Shown: piece after piece, positions 5,074-13,105 of the stretch | How positions within the stretch are numbered: the stretch's first letter is position 1 | How the letters are laid out: each line of letters begins with the position of its first letter | DNA from: a virus | Reading direction: 5' to 3' (one strand) | IMG/VR virus record: IMGVR_UViG_3300030060_002610 | Span: 1 to 28,897 of that record | DNA length: 28,897 bases | Made by a program: the position numbers and the translations under genes | Notes under the pieces: generated by a model | What the model saw: only the letters and a program-made list of their open reading frames with translations | Database searches by the model: none | Told to the model about the DNA's origin: nothing

Positions 5074-5426
5074 CAGTACGACCAGATCGTCGGGTATGGC
5101 CTATCGTAGTCCCAATCTAAATGTATGAATCTGCCCTCACCGCGCTGGTTGACGCCAATCCTCGGACATCCATGCGCCACAGCTACCTCAATCAGTCTGT
5201 AGGCATCCGCTCGGCTTACGCCAATGTCAACTGCCTTGCCGGTCGTGTGTGCGCCTACCCTTTCCTTCTTGGCCTCTATCGGATGCTCGGGACAACGGTA
5301 GCCACTAGTCACGGGCATGGGGCCAAACTCTTTGCGTATCGCATTAAGTATCTTCAGCACATCTTTATCGAATTTGTATTCGCCACTGTGCTGGCATCTG
5401 AGCTCATCCTCGGAAAAGTAGTTCAC
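5073..5426 (-). CDS. M15-family endolysin (zinc D,D-/L-Ala-D-Glu peptidase type)
   Basis: The 117-residue protein is a full single-domain Peptidase_M15 enzyme. Visible motifs are SGYRC (41-45), the zinc-binding H60-x6-D67 in HTTGKAVDI, and the final zinc ligand in HLD (His102, Asp104). The family cuts peptidoglycan cross-links or stem peptides. There is no signal peptide, so it needs a holin for release. The GTG at 5426 is chosen because it overlaps the upstream stop as GTGA and gives VNYFSEDELRCQ, the usual N-terminus. A longer frame to 5531 would lie over the upstream membrane protein. Confidence 0.92.
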   Translation of the reverse strand: MNYFSEDELRCQHSGEYKFDKDVLKILNAIRKEFGPMPVTSGYRCPEHPIEAKKERVGAHTTGKAVDIGVSRADAYRLIEVAVAHGCPRIGVNQRGEGRFIHLDWDYDRPYPTIWSY

Positions 5427-5617
5427 TCTTTTTTCCCAAGAAACAAACCAAATGCGGCAGTTAGTGCGCCCGTCATAACACTGACCAGAGCCGCTTGCTC
5501 CGGATTCGGATCGGGCAGGGACATGAACCACTCAACGACACGATACGTCATCGCGATCATCGCAAACATCAACAGGCGCGGAATAATGCGCCACGCGTTA
5601 AGTTGTTCGGGAGTCAC
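5423..5617 (-). CDS. Putative holin, two membrane segments
   Basis: This 64-residue protein has two hydrophobic stretches, about 11-29 (IIPRLLMFAMIAMTYRVVE) and 42-60 (ALVSVMTGALTAAFGLFLG), linked by FMSLPDPNPEQAA, and ends with basic KKE. The pattern MTPEQLNAWRIIPRL and VVEWFMSLPDP is seen in small phage proteins found beside endolysins. It overlaps the endolysin GTG (GTGA) and the upstream gene (ATGA). A class II holin role is likely but not proven; the 3-TM protein upstream is a rival candidate. Confidence 0.75.
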   Translation of the reverse strand: MTPEQLNAWRIIPRLLMFAMIAMTYRVVEWFMSLPDPNPEQAALVSVMTGALTAAFGLFLGKKE

Positions 5618-5991
5618 TTACTACCCTTCAGCTTCATCAACTTATCAGCACCACGTATTCCAAAGCTAGCAGATACCGCCAGAAATAGTAGATACTGATA
5701 CCAATCTGGCAAATTATCCAAAGCAGAAAAACTATCAGAAACGCGCTGAAGAATAGCGGGGTCATCAACAATAACACTGTAACCAAGACAGAAGAGTGGC
5801 ACTGCCAATACAAGAGTCCAAAATTCGTCTTTCCAGCTACTGGCAGACGCCGCCGCCATCTTGCTTTCCCAATCAGCGTCATTCTGTATTACCTGTAATT
5901 TCGCCTGATGCTTTGCCTGCGCTTGCTCATGCTTGTTATTAAGAAAACCGCCGACAAGATTAGCAACCGGACCTATCAGAGCCTGCAACAT
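5614..5991 (-). CDS. 3TM holin-like protein (GTA_holin_3TM type)
   Basis: A 125-residue membrane protein. An amphipathic N-terminus (MLQALIGPVANLVGGFLNN) precedes a Gln/Ala/Lys-rich helix that ends in ASASSWKDEFW. That motif is characteristic of the three-helix holin family used by gene-transfer agents and many phages. Two later membrane helices follow, about 59-77 (WTLVLAVPLFCLGYSVIVD) and 97-112 (WYQYLLFLAVSASFGI). It would permeabilise the inner membrane for endolysin release. Start and stop overlap neighbours by 1 and 4 bases. Confidence 0.8.
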   Translation of the reverse strand: MLQALIGPVANLVGGFLNNKHEQAQAKHQAKLQVIQNDADWESKMAAASASSWKDEFWTLVLAVPLFCLGYSVIVDDPAILQRVSDSFSALDNLPDWYQYLLFLAVSASFGIRGADKLMKLKGSK

Positions 5992-6197
5992 TAATCTTCA
6001 TCCTTAATAAATCGACCTTTCTCATCACGCTTACGCTTGCGCCCTATAAGCTCTTGCACCGTATCGGTTTCCCAAATACGGATACCTACCCACACAATCG
6101 TGAACAATGCAGAGAGCGGCGGCAGTATGGCAGACACTGTGCCGATAACTGTTCCAAAGCTAATTACATCTACAACTTGTTTTGTTGGTTCTTCCAT
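5991..6197 (-). CDS. Small holin-like membrane protein (68 residues)
   Basis: It begins MEEPTKQVVDVISFGTVIG, has one or two hydrophobic helices (about 12-41, ending ALFTIVWVGIRIW), then ETDTVQELIGRKRKRDEKGRF, a strongly basic tail. The layout (acidic N-terminus, membrane helix, basic C-terminus) fits small phage holin-type proteins such as the T7 class. With the two other membrane proteins downstream, the cassette may hold holin and antiholin partners. The assignment among them is inference. Confidence 0.65.
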   Translation of the reverse strand: MEEPTKQVVDVISFGTVIGTVSAILPPLSALFTIVWVGIRIWETDTVQELIGRKRKRDEKGRFIKDED

Positions 6198-6671
6198 TTA
6201 TACGACACCCACTGCGGATAAAATAAACCAGATAAGGTATGAGCCTACCCCGACAAGAATAGCAATCCAGACAGATTTTACCAGTGCGTCTTTTGCTTCT
6301 TGCTGGGCATACACTTCCCGCTTTCTTTGCTCTTGCACCTCTTTCATGCAGTTCCTATATTCTTCAACACCCTCATTGCCATAGGCGTAACGTAATAGTT
6401 GCAATAGCTCTTTACGCTGGTTGTCTATGCGCTTTCTGTGCGCAAACAATTCAGCCGCTTCAGCCTCTACGGAAGATGAGAATACAATTTGCTTTAATGG
6501 GTTTGTGCGCTTCTTGTGTCGCTGGCTAGCGTACATCACATCGCTAGCATGACCCTGCCAGCGCGCAACCACTTGGAACGTGTCCTCTATGCTCTTGCCA
6601 GCCTCTATGAACGCACGCACGCCTGCGTAGGCTTTGGTCGCGGCGGCAATAGCTGTAACAGGGTCAACCAT
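6198..6671 (-). CDS. Membrane-anchored coiled-coil protein of lysis region
   Basis: In this 157-residue protein the N-terminal half is amphipathic (VDPVTAIAAATKAYAGVRAF, then IEAGKSIEDTFQVVARWQGH). A charged helical middle (EAEAAELFAHRKRIDNQRKEL) leads to a coiled coil (YRNCMKEVQEQRKREVYAQQ) and a C-terminal membrane helix (about 133-157, WIAILVGVGSYLIWFILSAV). Homologues of this layout are common in marine podovirus genomes near lysis or late genes. The single C-terminal helix is compatible with a spanin-like or virion-associated role, but neither is shown. Confidence 0.7.
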   Translation of the reverse strand: MVDPVTAIAAATKAYAGVRAFIEAGKSIEDTFQVVARWQGHASDVMYASQRHKKRTNPLKQIVFSSSVEAEAAELFAHRKRIDNQRKELLQLLRYAYGNEGVEEYRNCMKEVQEQRKREVYAQQEAKDALVKSVWIAILVGVGSYLIWFILSAVGVV

Positions 6672-6864
6672 TGCTCACCTCGTAGACAACATACGGCGGG
6701 CATACTAGCGGGCTCCACGGCACATACCATGTATACTTTTGCGGGCTGTCGCTATTTATTTCGCGATACTGGCACATCCGGTAGCCCTGCAACTTTGTGC
6801 GGCTTCCGATTTGCCAAGTGTAGATATAGGTATCCATGACTAGGTATAGGTAGATGACCTCCAC
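6664..6864 (-). CDS. Small hypothetical protein (up to 66 residues)
   Basis: The likely core begins MDTYIYTWQIGSRTKLQGYR and ends PLVCPPYVVYEVSNG; it contains two cysteines and many aromatic residues. A GTG at 6864 has the better ribosome site (GAGGCAGG), while the ATG at 6837 gives a cleaner N-terminus, so the start is uncertain. The stop overlaps the next gene by 8 bases. Similar short Tyr/Trp-rich proteins occur beside the coiled-coil membrane protein in related phages, which supports it being real. Confidence 0.6.
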   Translation of the reverse strand: MEVIYLYLVMDTYIYTWQIGSRTKLQGYRMCQYREINSDSPQKYTWYVPWSPLVCPPYVVYEVSNG

Positions 6865-6876
6865 CCATGCCTGCCT

Positions 6877-7155
6877 CTAATACCCTTTGACTAATAGCTT
6901 TTTGTAATCAGGGTCTGACAGCTTGCGTTTTACGAATGCGGCATACTCTTGCGTACCAATCTGCGCGCCGCTTTCTCTACACCACTGCTCTGCTAACACC
7001 ATCGGAATACTGCCCACCCATCGGCCTTTAGCGTCACCGTGCGCGCTAGGCAAGTGTTCCCGTATGTCGTGAATAGCGTCGAGCATCCCAGAGACCTCTT
7101 GGTCCCTTTGGATGTGCAACTTGCCATCCTCGGTAATAATTTTTTCCCGAATCAT
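6877..7155 (-). CDS. Conserved phage protein following the capsid terminator (92 residues)
   Basis: A soluble protein: MIREKIITEDGKLHIQRDQ, then MLDAIHDIREHLP, then a conserved-looking block RWVGSIPMVLAEQWCRESGAQ followed by GTQEYAAFVKRKLSDPDYKK. This last block recurs in T7-like and pelagic podoviruses, where it is unassigned. It is the first gene after the capsid-gene terminator, with only GGGTAAC before its ATG, so it depends on readthrough or on a promoter I cannot see. Function unknown. Confidence 0.75.
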   Translation of the reverse strand: MIREKIITEDGKLHIQRDQEVSGMLDAIHDIREHLPSAHGDAKGRWVGSIPMVLAEQWCRESGAQIGTQEYAAFVKRKLSDPDYKKLLVKGY

Positions 7156-7164
7156 AAGTTACCC

Positions 7165-7189
7165 AAAAAAAGAGGGGGCTTGCGCCCCC
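7165..7189 (-). terminator. Rho-independent terminator after the major capsid gene
   Basis: On the minus strand GGGGGC, loop GCAA (a GNRA tetraloop) and GCCCCC are followed by TCTTTTTTT. The stem ends 6 bases after the capsid stop. It is a textbook intrinsic terminator and would cap the late structural transcript. Confidence 0.93.
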
Positions 7190-7195
7190 GAGGAG

Positions 7196-8155
7196 TTAAC
7201 TTACGTCAGCAACTACGCCGTGTGCGGCTTCGTTGTCTACTTGCAACCCGTACTCGACAGAAATCAAGCGGCGCTCTGCGTGACCGGTGCGCGCCAGTTC
7301 TTTCTGGTTTGTCTGGGTAAGGAAGGCCATACGCGCGTAGTTCGGGTCGAGAACCAGAACATCTCGGGCGCGGCTCAAGCGTGACGGAACGATCTGCAAC
7401 TCACCAAAGTCAGACACATAAATGTCGATAGCGGTGGTCAGCTTACCGTCAGTAATGTCCTTAAACTTCGTTGCGTTGCCAGTGAACGCAGATATAAGTT
7501 GCTTCTGCGCTGATCCACAAATTACAACGCTAGGCTCTGCACCAGCAGTCCAGCAGTTTGCAATCACAGACTTAAACAGAGTTTCTGTCAGCGTTCTCTG
7601 TGTGCCGTCAGTAGCGGCGGCATTAACAAAACCCGCTGTGCCTGATCCTGATGTGGTTCCGTCTGCACCATCACTAGCGCGGTCGGCATTTGTGCGCAGA
7701 AACGCTGGCAGGCCAGCAGTCTGTCGTGCAGTGCCTGATGCCCCAGCTGATGCCGCGACATTGTCACAGATCATTTTTTCCATATCGCGCTTTAGCTCTT
7801 TGAGCTTATACGCAATCTGCTTCGCAGTTGTCTGCGCGTCAGCCGCACCCTTTACGGAGTTAGCTGTGTCAGACACTTCCACTACCTTATCGGAAATCTG
7901 CGAATAGTTTTGCTGTCGCACCGCATTGGTTGGCGTGTCATTTGATGGGGCGGCCTCGCCCTCAATCACGCGGTTATCACCCGCCGCCGCCAAGTCTACT
8001 ACACCCCACTCAAACAAAGTGTTAGTAATGTTCTTGCGACCAATGGCAGACATGACCGGAGTTTCGGTCGGTGAAATCGAAATTAACGCGTCCTGCAAAT
8101 CCTCGCGGATCGTAGTAACGTCATACGTCTCATTTGTGTTAGCTGTAACGCCCAT
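7196..8155 (-). CDS. Major capsid protein, SU10 type (HK97 fold)
   Basis: This 319-residue protein matches the SU10 major head protein family (DUF5309). The N-terminus is NETYDVTTIREDLQDALISI, followed by SPTETPVMSAIGR and the TLFEWGVVDLAAAGDNRVIEG block. The central Gly/Thr/Ser-rich loop NADRASDGADGTTSGSG is part of the variable insertion, and PSVVICGSAQKQLISAFTG plus YVSDFGELQIVPSRL are typical of the P domain. About 415 copies build a T=7 shell in related podoviruses. It is preceded by the scaffold gene and followed immediately by a strong terminator, as expected for the most abundant late product. Confidence 0.95.
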   Translation of the reverse strand: MGVTANTNETYDVTTIREDLQDALISISPTETPVMSAIGRKNITNTLFEWGVVDLAAAGDNRVIEGEAAPSNDTPTNAVRQQNYSQISDKVVEVSDTANSVKGAADAQTTAKQIAYKLKELKRDMEKMICDNVAASAGASGTARQTAGLPAFLRTNADRASDGADGTTSGSGTAGFVNAAATDGTQRTLTETLFKSVIANCWTAGAEPSVVICGSAQKQLISAFTGNATKFKDITDGKLTTAIDIYVSDFGELQIVPSRLSRARDVLVLDPNYARMAFLTQTNQKELARTGHAERRLISVEYGLQVDNEAAHGVVADVS

Positions 8156-8168
8156 TTTTCAAACCCTC

Positions 8169-9146
8169 TTAGCTTAAAAGAAATTTAGCTACGTCATCAA
8201 CGGAGCCTGACTTTTGCATCCTAGAGGCGGCGTTCTGCCGAGCTTTTGCTTTGCCAGTTTTGGTGGATTTTTTTGCACCAGCTTTTACGAACGGTTTTGC
8301 TTTCTCTGCTTTTTTGGTTACAGCGGCCTTCTTCTTGCTCATCTGGTCATAAAGCATAGCTTTGCGCAAAACCACTATGTGCCTATGGTCAACTAAATTA
8401 GCTAACTCATCTGCACTAAAACCCTCACTAGAGCCAAATGCCATAAGGTCTTTTTTGATTTCGCCTGCTTTTTCAGCGTCGGCAAAATCTGGCACTATCT
8501 GCACTAGCTTTTGCATTTCATCTCTAAGATGAATTTCTAAAGCCGCCTGCATCTGCGCGCCTTGCGCTTCCTGCGCTTCCTTAATGGCGTTTTGTTGTAA
8601 ACCCCATTGCTGTAGCTGTTCGTCGTAATCTGCCTTTGCACCCATGTAACCAATTGGGTCTTTGTCGAACAAGGCCCGATCTGGCGGTATGGGCGGAGCT
8701 ATATATCCACCGTTTTCTAACGTCTGCAGTAGCTCGTTAGTACGCTGTCTCTCTTGTAGCAATGCGTTGTAAACAGCTTCGGCCTCTTTCTTGGTTTCCG
8801 CTGTTTCCTGCATTCCCTTTTGAATGTAAGCCGTGCCACTGTATGACCGCTTGAGATCGTTAAGGGTTACTTGCTGTTCTTGGCCATCGACCTTAACAGC
8901 ATAAAGTTCCTCGGTTTGATCGGCGTCTTCAGTTTCTTCGGTTTCATCCTCATCGCTTTCCGCTTCTTCTGAATCTTCTTCAGCTTTGCTTTCGTCGATG
9001 TCTTCGTCGGTTGCCTCTAACTCCTCATCCTCTAGTTCAAGGGTTTGCTGAGTTTCGGCTTCCTCTGTAGCTTCCTCACCTACAATAAATGAGTTTGCTA
9101 CAGCGTCCATGTCGTTTGCATTAATATCAGTCGCTGGTTCTGCCAC
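8169..9146 (-). CDS. Capsid scaffolding protein
   Basis: The 325-residue protein has the usual scaffold layout. The N-terminus is very acidic (about 24-80, mostly Glu/Asp), followed by VDGQEQQVTLNDLKRSYSG. A long coiled-coil-like helix rich in Gln/Glu/Ala (about 105-225) comes next. The C-terminus is strongly basic (about 268-310, KKKAAVTKKAEKAKPFVKAG), suited to binding the inner capsid surface. The start is a GTG after AGAAGGG. It lies between portal and capsid genes, the standard place for a scaffold. Sequence similarity among scaffolds is low, so the call rests on composition and position. Confidence 0.88.
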   Translation of the reverse strand: MAEPATDINANDMDAVANSFIVGEEATEEAETQQTLELEDEELEATDEDIDESKAEEDSEEAESDEDETEETEDADQTEELYAVKVDGQEQQVTLNDLKRSYSGTAYIQKGMQETAETKKEAEAVYNALLQERQRTNELLQTLENGGYIAPPIPPDRALFDKDPIGYMGAKADYDEQLQQWGLQQNAIKEAQEAQGAQMQAALEIHLRDEMQKLVQIVPDFADAEKAGEIKKDLMAFGSSEGFSADELANLVDHRHIVVLRKAMLYDQMSKKKAAVTKKAEKAKPFVKAGAKKSTKTGKAKARQNAASRMQKSGSVDDVAKFLLS

Positions 9147-9381
9147 GGTGCTGACCCTTCTGCTTGTTGAGGAATTTCTCGTCCGTTATATAGGATTGGA
9201 GTCTTGCCTCGATTTTTGCCAATGCACAAATTACATTGTGCGCCGCTTCTCTTTCCTCAGCATTAGAGCCTTGGTTAAGAAAAACACTTACTTGCTCTGC
9301 TCTTAACTCCTCTACAGTTTCGCTGTAGGTCGGATCATTTAGCAGTGCTTTCGCCCGACTAGATCGGACAGTAATTTCCAA
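9127..9381 (-). CDS. Small portal-adjacent protein (84 residues)
   Basis: A helical soluble protein: MEITVRSSRAKALLNDPTYS, then ETVEELRAEQVSVFLNQGSN and a charged C-terminus with EAAHNVICALAKIEARLQSY. Proteins of this size and pattern (a short helix about LLNDPTYSETVEELR) commonly lie between portal and scaffold genes in marine podoviruses, without a known function. It overlaps the scaffold GTG by 20 bases and begins 10 bases after the portal stop. Confidence 0.75.
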   Translation of the reverse strand: MEITVRSSRAKALLNDPTYSETVEELRAEQVSVFLNQGSNAEEREAAHNVICALAKIEARLQSYITDEKFLNKQKGQHRGRTSD

Positions 9382-9391
9382 TTATACCACC

Positions 9392-11494
9392 TTACTGGCG
9401 ATTCACATTTTGTGCGGCCTTAATCGCCGCCACATCTACTTGCGTGCCATATTGCCCTAGTACCTTAGCGGCATCAACCAGTAAATCTTGGTCCAGCTTG
9501 TCGCGAGCCAGATCATCATCCATAGCCATCTGCTGTTGGTCTATTGACAACTCTGCCATTTTTATTTGACCGTCTTGTTGCAGTTTAGCCATATCGGTTT
9601 GGGCCTTAGCCTGCGCTTTAATTTGCTCACCCTGCACTATAGCTTGCGCTTGGGCTTGCGCTGGGTTCCCTTGCTGTTGCGCCTGCGCCGCTTGCGCCTC
9701 TTGCGCCCTCTGCAATAACAGTTGCTCTGTCTGCGGGTCCATAGGCGTGAAGTGCCTGTCGGCGTTGCGTATGCCTGCTAACGCTAACATATCGGCTAGG
9801 GTATTGCGTATTTGGGTTAAGGTTACAAGACCATTCTGTGGCCCGTAGCCCTGCATTATTTGCATCTGGAATTGTAGCGCCTGTTGTAGCAAAGCCATCT
9901 TCTGGTCATCTTTACCAGTACCCAGACCGACATTTACCGAGACATCCATGCTTGCGTTCCAGACACGCGGGTCGACAGGCACATACTTACCATTTAGCCT
10001 AACTATTTCTTCCTCTGAAACATTTTTGATTACTTCTTTAAGCATCAGTGAGTACATGCGCTTCAGCCCGCCCTCTGCCAGATTACGAGCTATTACCTCT
10101 ACCTGACCGGCGGCGGCTTGCATTGTGGCGGCTACTGCCGTTGCAGTCGTGTTTTGTAACGCGTCAGGGTTTAGCCCCATGGAGGCCCGTGACACTCCCG
10201 TTTTAGCGTCTACTTGCTCATCGAGATACTGCAAGGCTGGCAGGGTTGTTCCAGCAATAAATGGAATCGCTAGGTCTTGTATCGCGCCTGCTTGCTTGAC
10301 GCGCACAATGGCTCCGATCTCATTATTGAGAACATCATCCATATTGACTAAATCTTCGATGACTTGCTGGCGTGGATTGTTGGTTAGAGCTACGTTGTCG
10401 AGAATGCCGCGCATTACACTAGTGCACACATCTTGATCGTTCAGAATCAGGTCAGCTTGTGATCTACCGAAAAAGGCGTGCGGCTCTGGGTCAACCTCGA
10501 AAATCGCAAAAGGCACTTCATCGCACGGCATATAGTCCAGCATCTTATAAGCGTTGCCTACACAAATAACTCGGTGCAATAAGGGAAACCCATTGCCATA
10601 AACGTCGATGTGCATATAGGCTTCTGTGACCAAGATTGGTCGCATGGCTGGGTCTTTGACATTATCGTCGTTGTAGTCGTTGTAATAACCTCTGCGGGCA
10701 AACTCCTCTTCTTCCGTCATCGTGTCTTGCTCGCCTACACCAGCAAAGTCGATAACGTCATCAAACTCGTAGCCCATCTCCATTAGGTCATAAACACGCA
10801 TCTCCCGCCTGTGGGCTACGCAGTACGCGTCGTCAATAGCCCTCGCATTACGGTCTACAAAAAATTCTTCTGGCGGCACGGATTCAACGCACAGCTTACC
10901 TTTACTGGCAACGCGAGCTATTTTTAGGCTGTGGTTAGATTCGCTAACCTCTACACCCATTTCGTCCATAGCCACAACGGTTTCTTTGCTATGCTCTAAA
11001 ACCTGTACGTCATCGTCTTGCGCAAGAATTGCAAACTCATCCTCTGTGAGGTCGTTGTAGGTATAAACTTGCGCCTCACTGTAATCCTCATAGTAAACTT
11101 TTACGATTCCGGTTTTTTTAACTAGCGCATCTTGAAATACATCGCTAAGTAGCTTGAAGCCATTTGCCTCATGGAATTTGTAATGAATATATTGCGTTGC
11201 CTGCTCTGCGACTGCTACATCCTCTGGGCCTCTTGGCACAAACTCTACTGGCTTGTCTGTAGACATAAACACGCGCATAAGAGATGGCTTGATGGCGCGT
11301 ATGTTATCTCTAACCTTAGTCGCGACTACGCGAGAGCGCCCTTCTTCAAAACCTAACTCTGTCAGGCCATCGAAATACTCTTGCGACTTAATGCGGGCAG
11401 GGGTGATTTCTGATTCAATAAAATCAACAGCATCCTCTATCGCTGTGCCAGCAATGCTCTCGATTTCGTCATCTGTAAGCGGTTTGAGCTTCAT
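9392..11494 (-). CDS. Portal protein, P22 type
   Basis: At 700 residues it fits the P22-like portal family in length. Features include an N-terminal helical part with TKVRDNIRAIKPSLMRVFMS, a wing region (EEFFVDRNARAIDDAYCVAH, EMGYEFDDVIDFAG) and the stem or crown block VPFAIFEVDPEPHAFFGRS. DLILNDQDVCTSVMRGILDN and NNPRQQVIEDLVNMDD follow, then a C-terminal Gln/Ala coiled coil (about 600-690). The dodecamer forms the DNA entry channel and binds TerL and the adaptor. The P22 type points to a short-tailed phage. It starts directly at the end of the preceding gene. Confidence 0.95.
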   Translation of the reverse strand: MKLKPLTDDEIESIAGTAIEDAVDFIESEITPARIKSQEYFDGLTELGFEEGRSRVVATKVRDNIRAIKPSLMRVFMSTDKPVEFVPRGPEDVAVAEQATQYIHYKFHEANGFKLLSDVFQDALVKKTGIVKVYYEDYSEAQVYTYNDLTEDEFAILAQDDDVQVLEHSKETVVAMDEMGVEVSESNHSLKIARVASKGKLCVESVPPEEFFVDRNARAIDDAYCVAHRREMRVYDLMEMGYEFDDVIDFAGVGEQDTMTEEEEFARRGYYNDYNDDNVKDPAMRPILVTEAYMHIDVYGNGFPLLHRVICVGNAYKMLDYMPCDEVPFAIFEVDPEPHAFFGRSQADLILNDQDVCTSVMRGILDNVALTNNPRQQVIEDLVNMDDVLNNEIGAIVRVKQAGAIQDLAIPFIAGTTLPALQYLDEQVDAKTGVSRASMGLNPDALQNTTATAVAATMQAAAGQVEVIARNLAEGGLKRMYSLMLKEVIKNVSEEEIVRLNGKYVPVDPRVWNASMDVSVNVGLGTGKDDQKMALLQQALQFQMQIMQGYGPQNGLVTLTQIRNTLADMLALAGIRNADRHFTPMDPQTEQLLLQRAQEAQAAQAQQQGNPAQAQAQAIVQGEQIKAQAKAQTDMAKLQQDGQIKMAELSIDQQQMAMDDDLARDKLDQDLLVDAAKVLGQYGTQVDVAAIKAAQNVNRQ

Positions 11495-13105
11495 TTACAA
11501 TCCTTGTGCCCTTCCCATTTGGTTCAGAATTACATTACGGAACACGGGATCGGTAATTGCATTAAGCAAGCTAAGATCAGCATCTCGGCCAAGCCCTACA
11601 GACGGTGTATAGCGCGTTTCCGGTATGGTCGTTGGCACTGCCTCAGACGCCGCCTGTTGTAGTCGTCTAGCGCCGCCTACGGCCTGCCCTGCTAAATTAG
11701 AAATCTCGCCAGCAACCCTAGGACTCGCCGCTACAGCCGCGCCTGCCGCCGCTGGTATATTGCCGCTGTACATAAGATACGCTGGCACACCCCCCGCAGG
11801 GGCGCGCGCTATGCCTCTTGGTGCTACCTCGCTCAATGTCTGCCCAGCTAACCCTGCCATCATGTCTTGCGCACCAGCCTCGGCAAGCTGATCACCTAGC
11901 CTTACGCGTTGCCCATAGTTAGTTTGCACGTTATCACGCATTAACGATTGCAATTTGCGCATTGCCGTATCTACGGTAGCTTGTGGGTTCAGTGAAAGCG
12001 TGCGCTCCATCTCTTGGATAAGGTTAGTCATTTCACTGTATTCTTTCATCACCGCATCATATTGCGGCGCTTGCTTTCTAATTTCACCACCAATGGAATC
12101 GTAAATATCCTTCACTGCCCCGTAGGCATTAGGTTGATTTTTTAACGCGTCTAACTGCGCGCCAATGCTACGCTTCAACGCATCTACCCCTAAGGCCGTA
12201 TGGTATTGTGCTGGGTCTAACTCTGCCCATTGTCTAACTTTGCTACGCGCCGCTGTTACAGCCGCCTCCGCGTTAGCATCAATTACTTGGTCACCGAAGC
12301 GGCCACGTTTTTGCGCCTCTTGTACCGTAGATAAAATTGGCGACATATCAATAGTTTCTACAGCCTGCCCAACCTCTTGCATACCGGCGAGGTAATCATT
12401 GGCGCGCTGTGAGCGCAAGTTGCCTAGCGCGTTTTTAGCCATATCCAATACCGCTGTTTGGTTGCCAACGCCTGTGATGTTTTCTCTAAACGTCTGTTGC
12501 CGTGAGCCGCCTTCTGCTCCTGCGGCAAACGCCTCTTCTAGCGGCCTACGGCCCACTCCAGTGGTTACACCCGAATAACCTTTAATGGCTTCTTTCGTTG
12601 TATTGAGAGCGCCGCCAGCCGTTTTAGTGGCAAGACTCACGGGGTCTACGGCTTCCGTAGCCTTACGCAGTTTCCCAGCTATTCTCGGTGGTGCGGTTAC
12701 AGCGCCAACACCTAGAACGGTCGCCACGTCACCCATTACACCAACGGGGTCTGTTTTGATAGTTTCTTTGACATCGTCGACACTGCCATATCGATCCACA
12801 AGCATTTGGCCAACTTTATTAGCTAACTCCCTGCTGTCTTTATCCTCGCCAATAAATTGCACCACCGCCTCTGGCAGTACGTTTTGCAGAACGCCTGCAC
12901 CGAGATCGACCACTGTTACAGCCGTATCAATAGGGTTTGCTATTGCAGTGACAATACCTTCGCCCATGCGATAAGCAGAGCTAGGGATATTAGAAATAGT
13001 TTCGCCTACATAGCTTTTTGCACTTTGCTCATTTGTTGGCCCTAGCGCATCTGGGGTTCTAACTTCTGTACCGCCGTATTTTGCCGCTATTTCTTCATAT
13101 GTCAT
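11495..13105 (-). CDS. Putative internal virion/ejection protein (536 residues)
   Basis: The N-terminus MTYEEIAAKYGGTEVRTPDA leads into amphipathic or hydrophobic segments (about 33-90, YVGETISNIPSSAYRMGEGI, AVTVVDLGAGVLQNVLPEAV). A Gly/Ala/Val-rich stretch (about 118-145, DPVGVMGDVATVLGVGAVTA) follows, and then a long, mostly helical region. I see no enzyme motif. Amphipathic helices plus a long helical body beside the portal fit DNA-ejection proteins of podoviruses, but this is inference. It ends one base before the portal start and overlaps the upstream gene as ATGA. Confidence 0.65.
   Translation of the reverse strand: MTYEEIAAKYGGTEVRTPDALGPTNEQSAKSYVGETISNIPSSAYRMGEGIVTAIANPIDTAVTVVDLGAGVLQNVLPEAVVQFIGEDKDSRELANKVGQMLVDRYGSVDDVKETIKTDPVGVMGDVATVLGVGAVTAPPRIAGKLRKATEAVDPVSLATKTAGGALNTTKEAIKGYSGVTTGVGRRPLEEAFAAGAEGGSRQQTFRENITGVGNQTAVLDMAKNALGNLRSQRANDYLAGMQEVGQAVETIDMSPILSTVQEAQKRGRFGDQVIDANAEAAVTAARSKVRQWAELDPAQYHTALGVDALKRSIGAQLDALKNQPNAYGAVKDIYDSIGGEIRKQAPQYDAVMKEYSEMTNLIQEMERTLSLNPQATVDTAMRKLQSLMRDNVQTNYGQRVRLGDQLAEAGAQDMMAGLAGQTLSEVAPRGIARAPAGGVPAYLMYSGNIPAAAGAAVAASPRVAGEISNLAGQAVGGARRLQQAASEAVPTTIPETRYTPSVGLGRDADLSLLNAITDPVFRNVILNQMGRAQGL

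Noticed and set aside
5427-5531. Longer N-terminus for the M15 endolysin
   Set aside because: It would be encoded over the upstream membrane protein, and the GTGA overlap at 5423-5426 gives the usual endolysin start.
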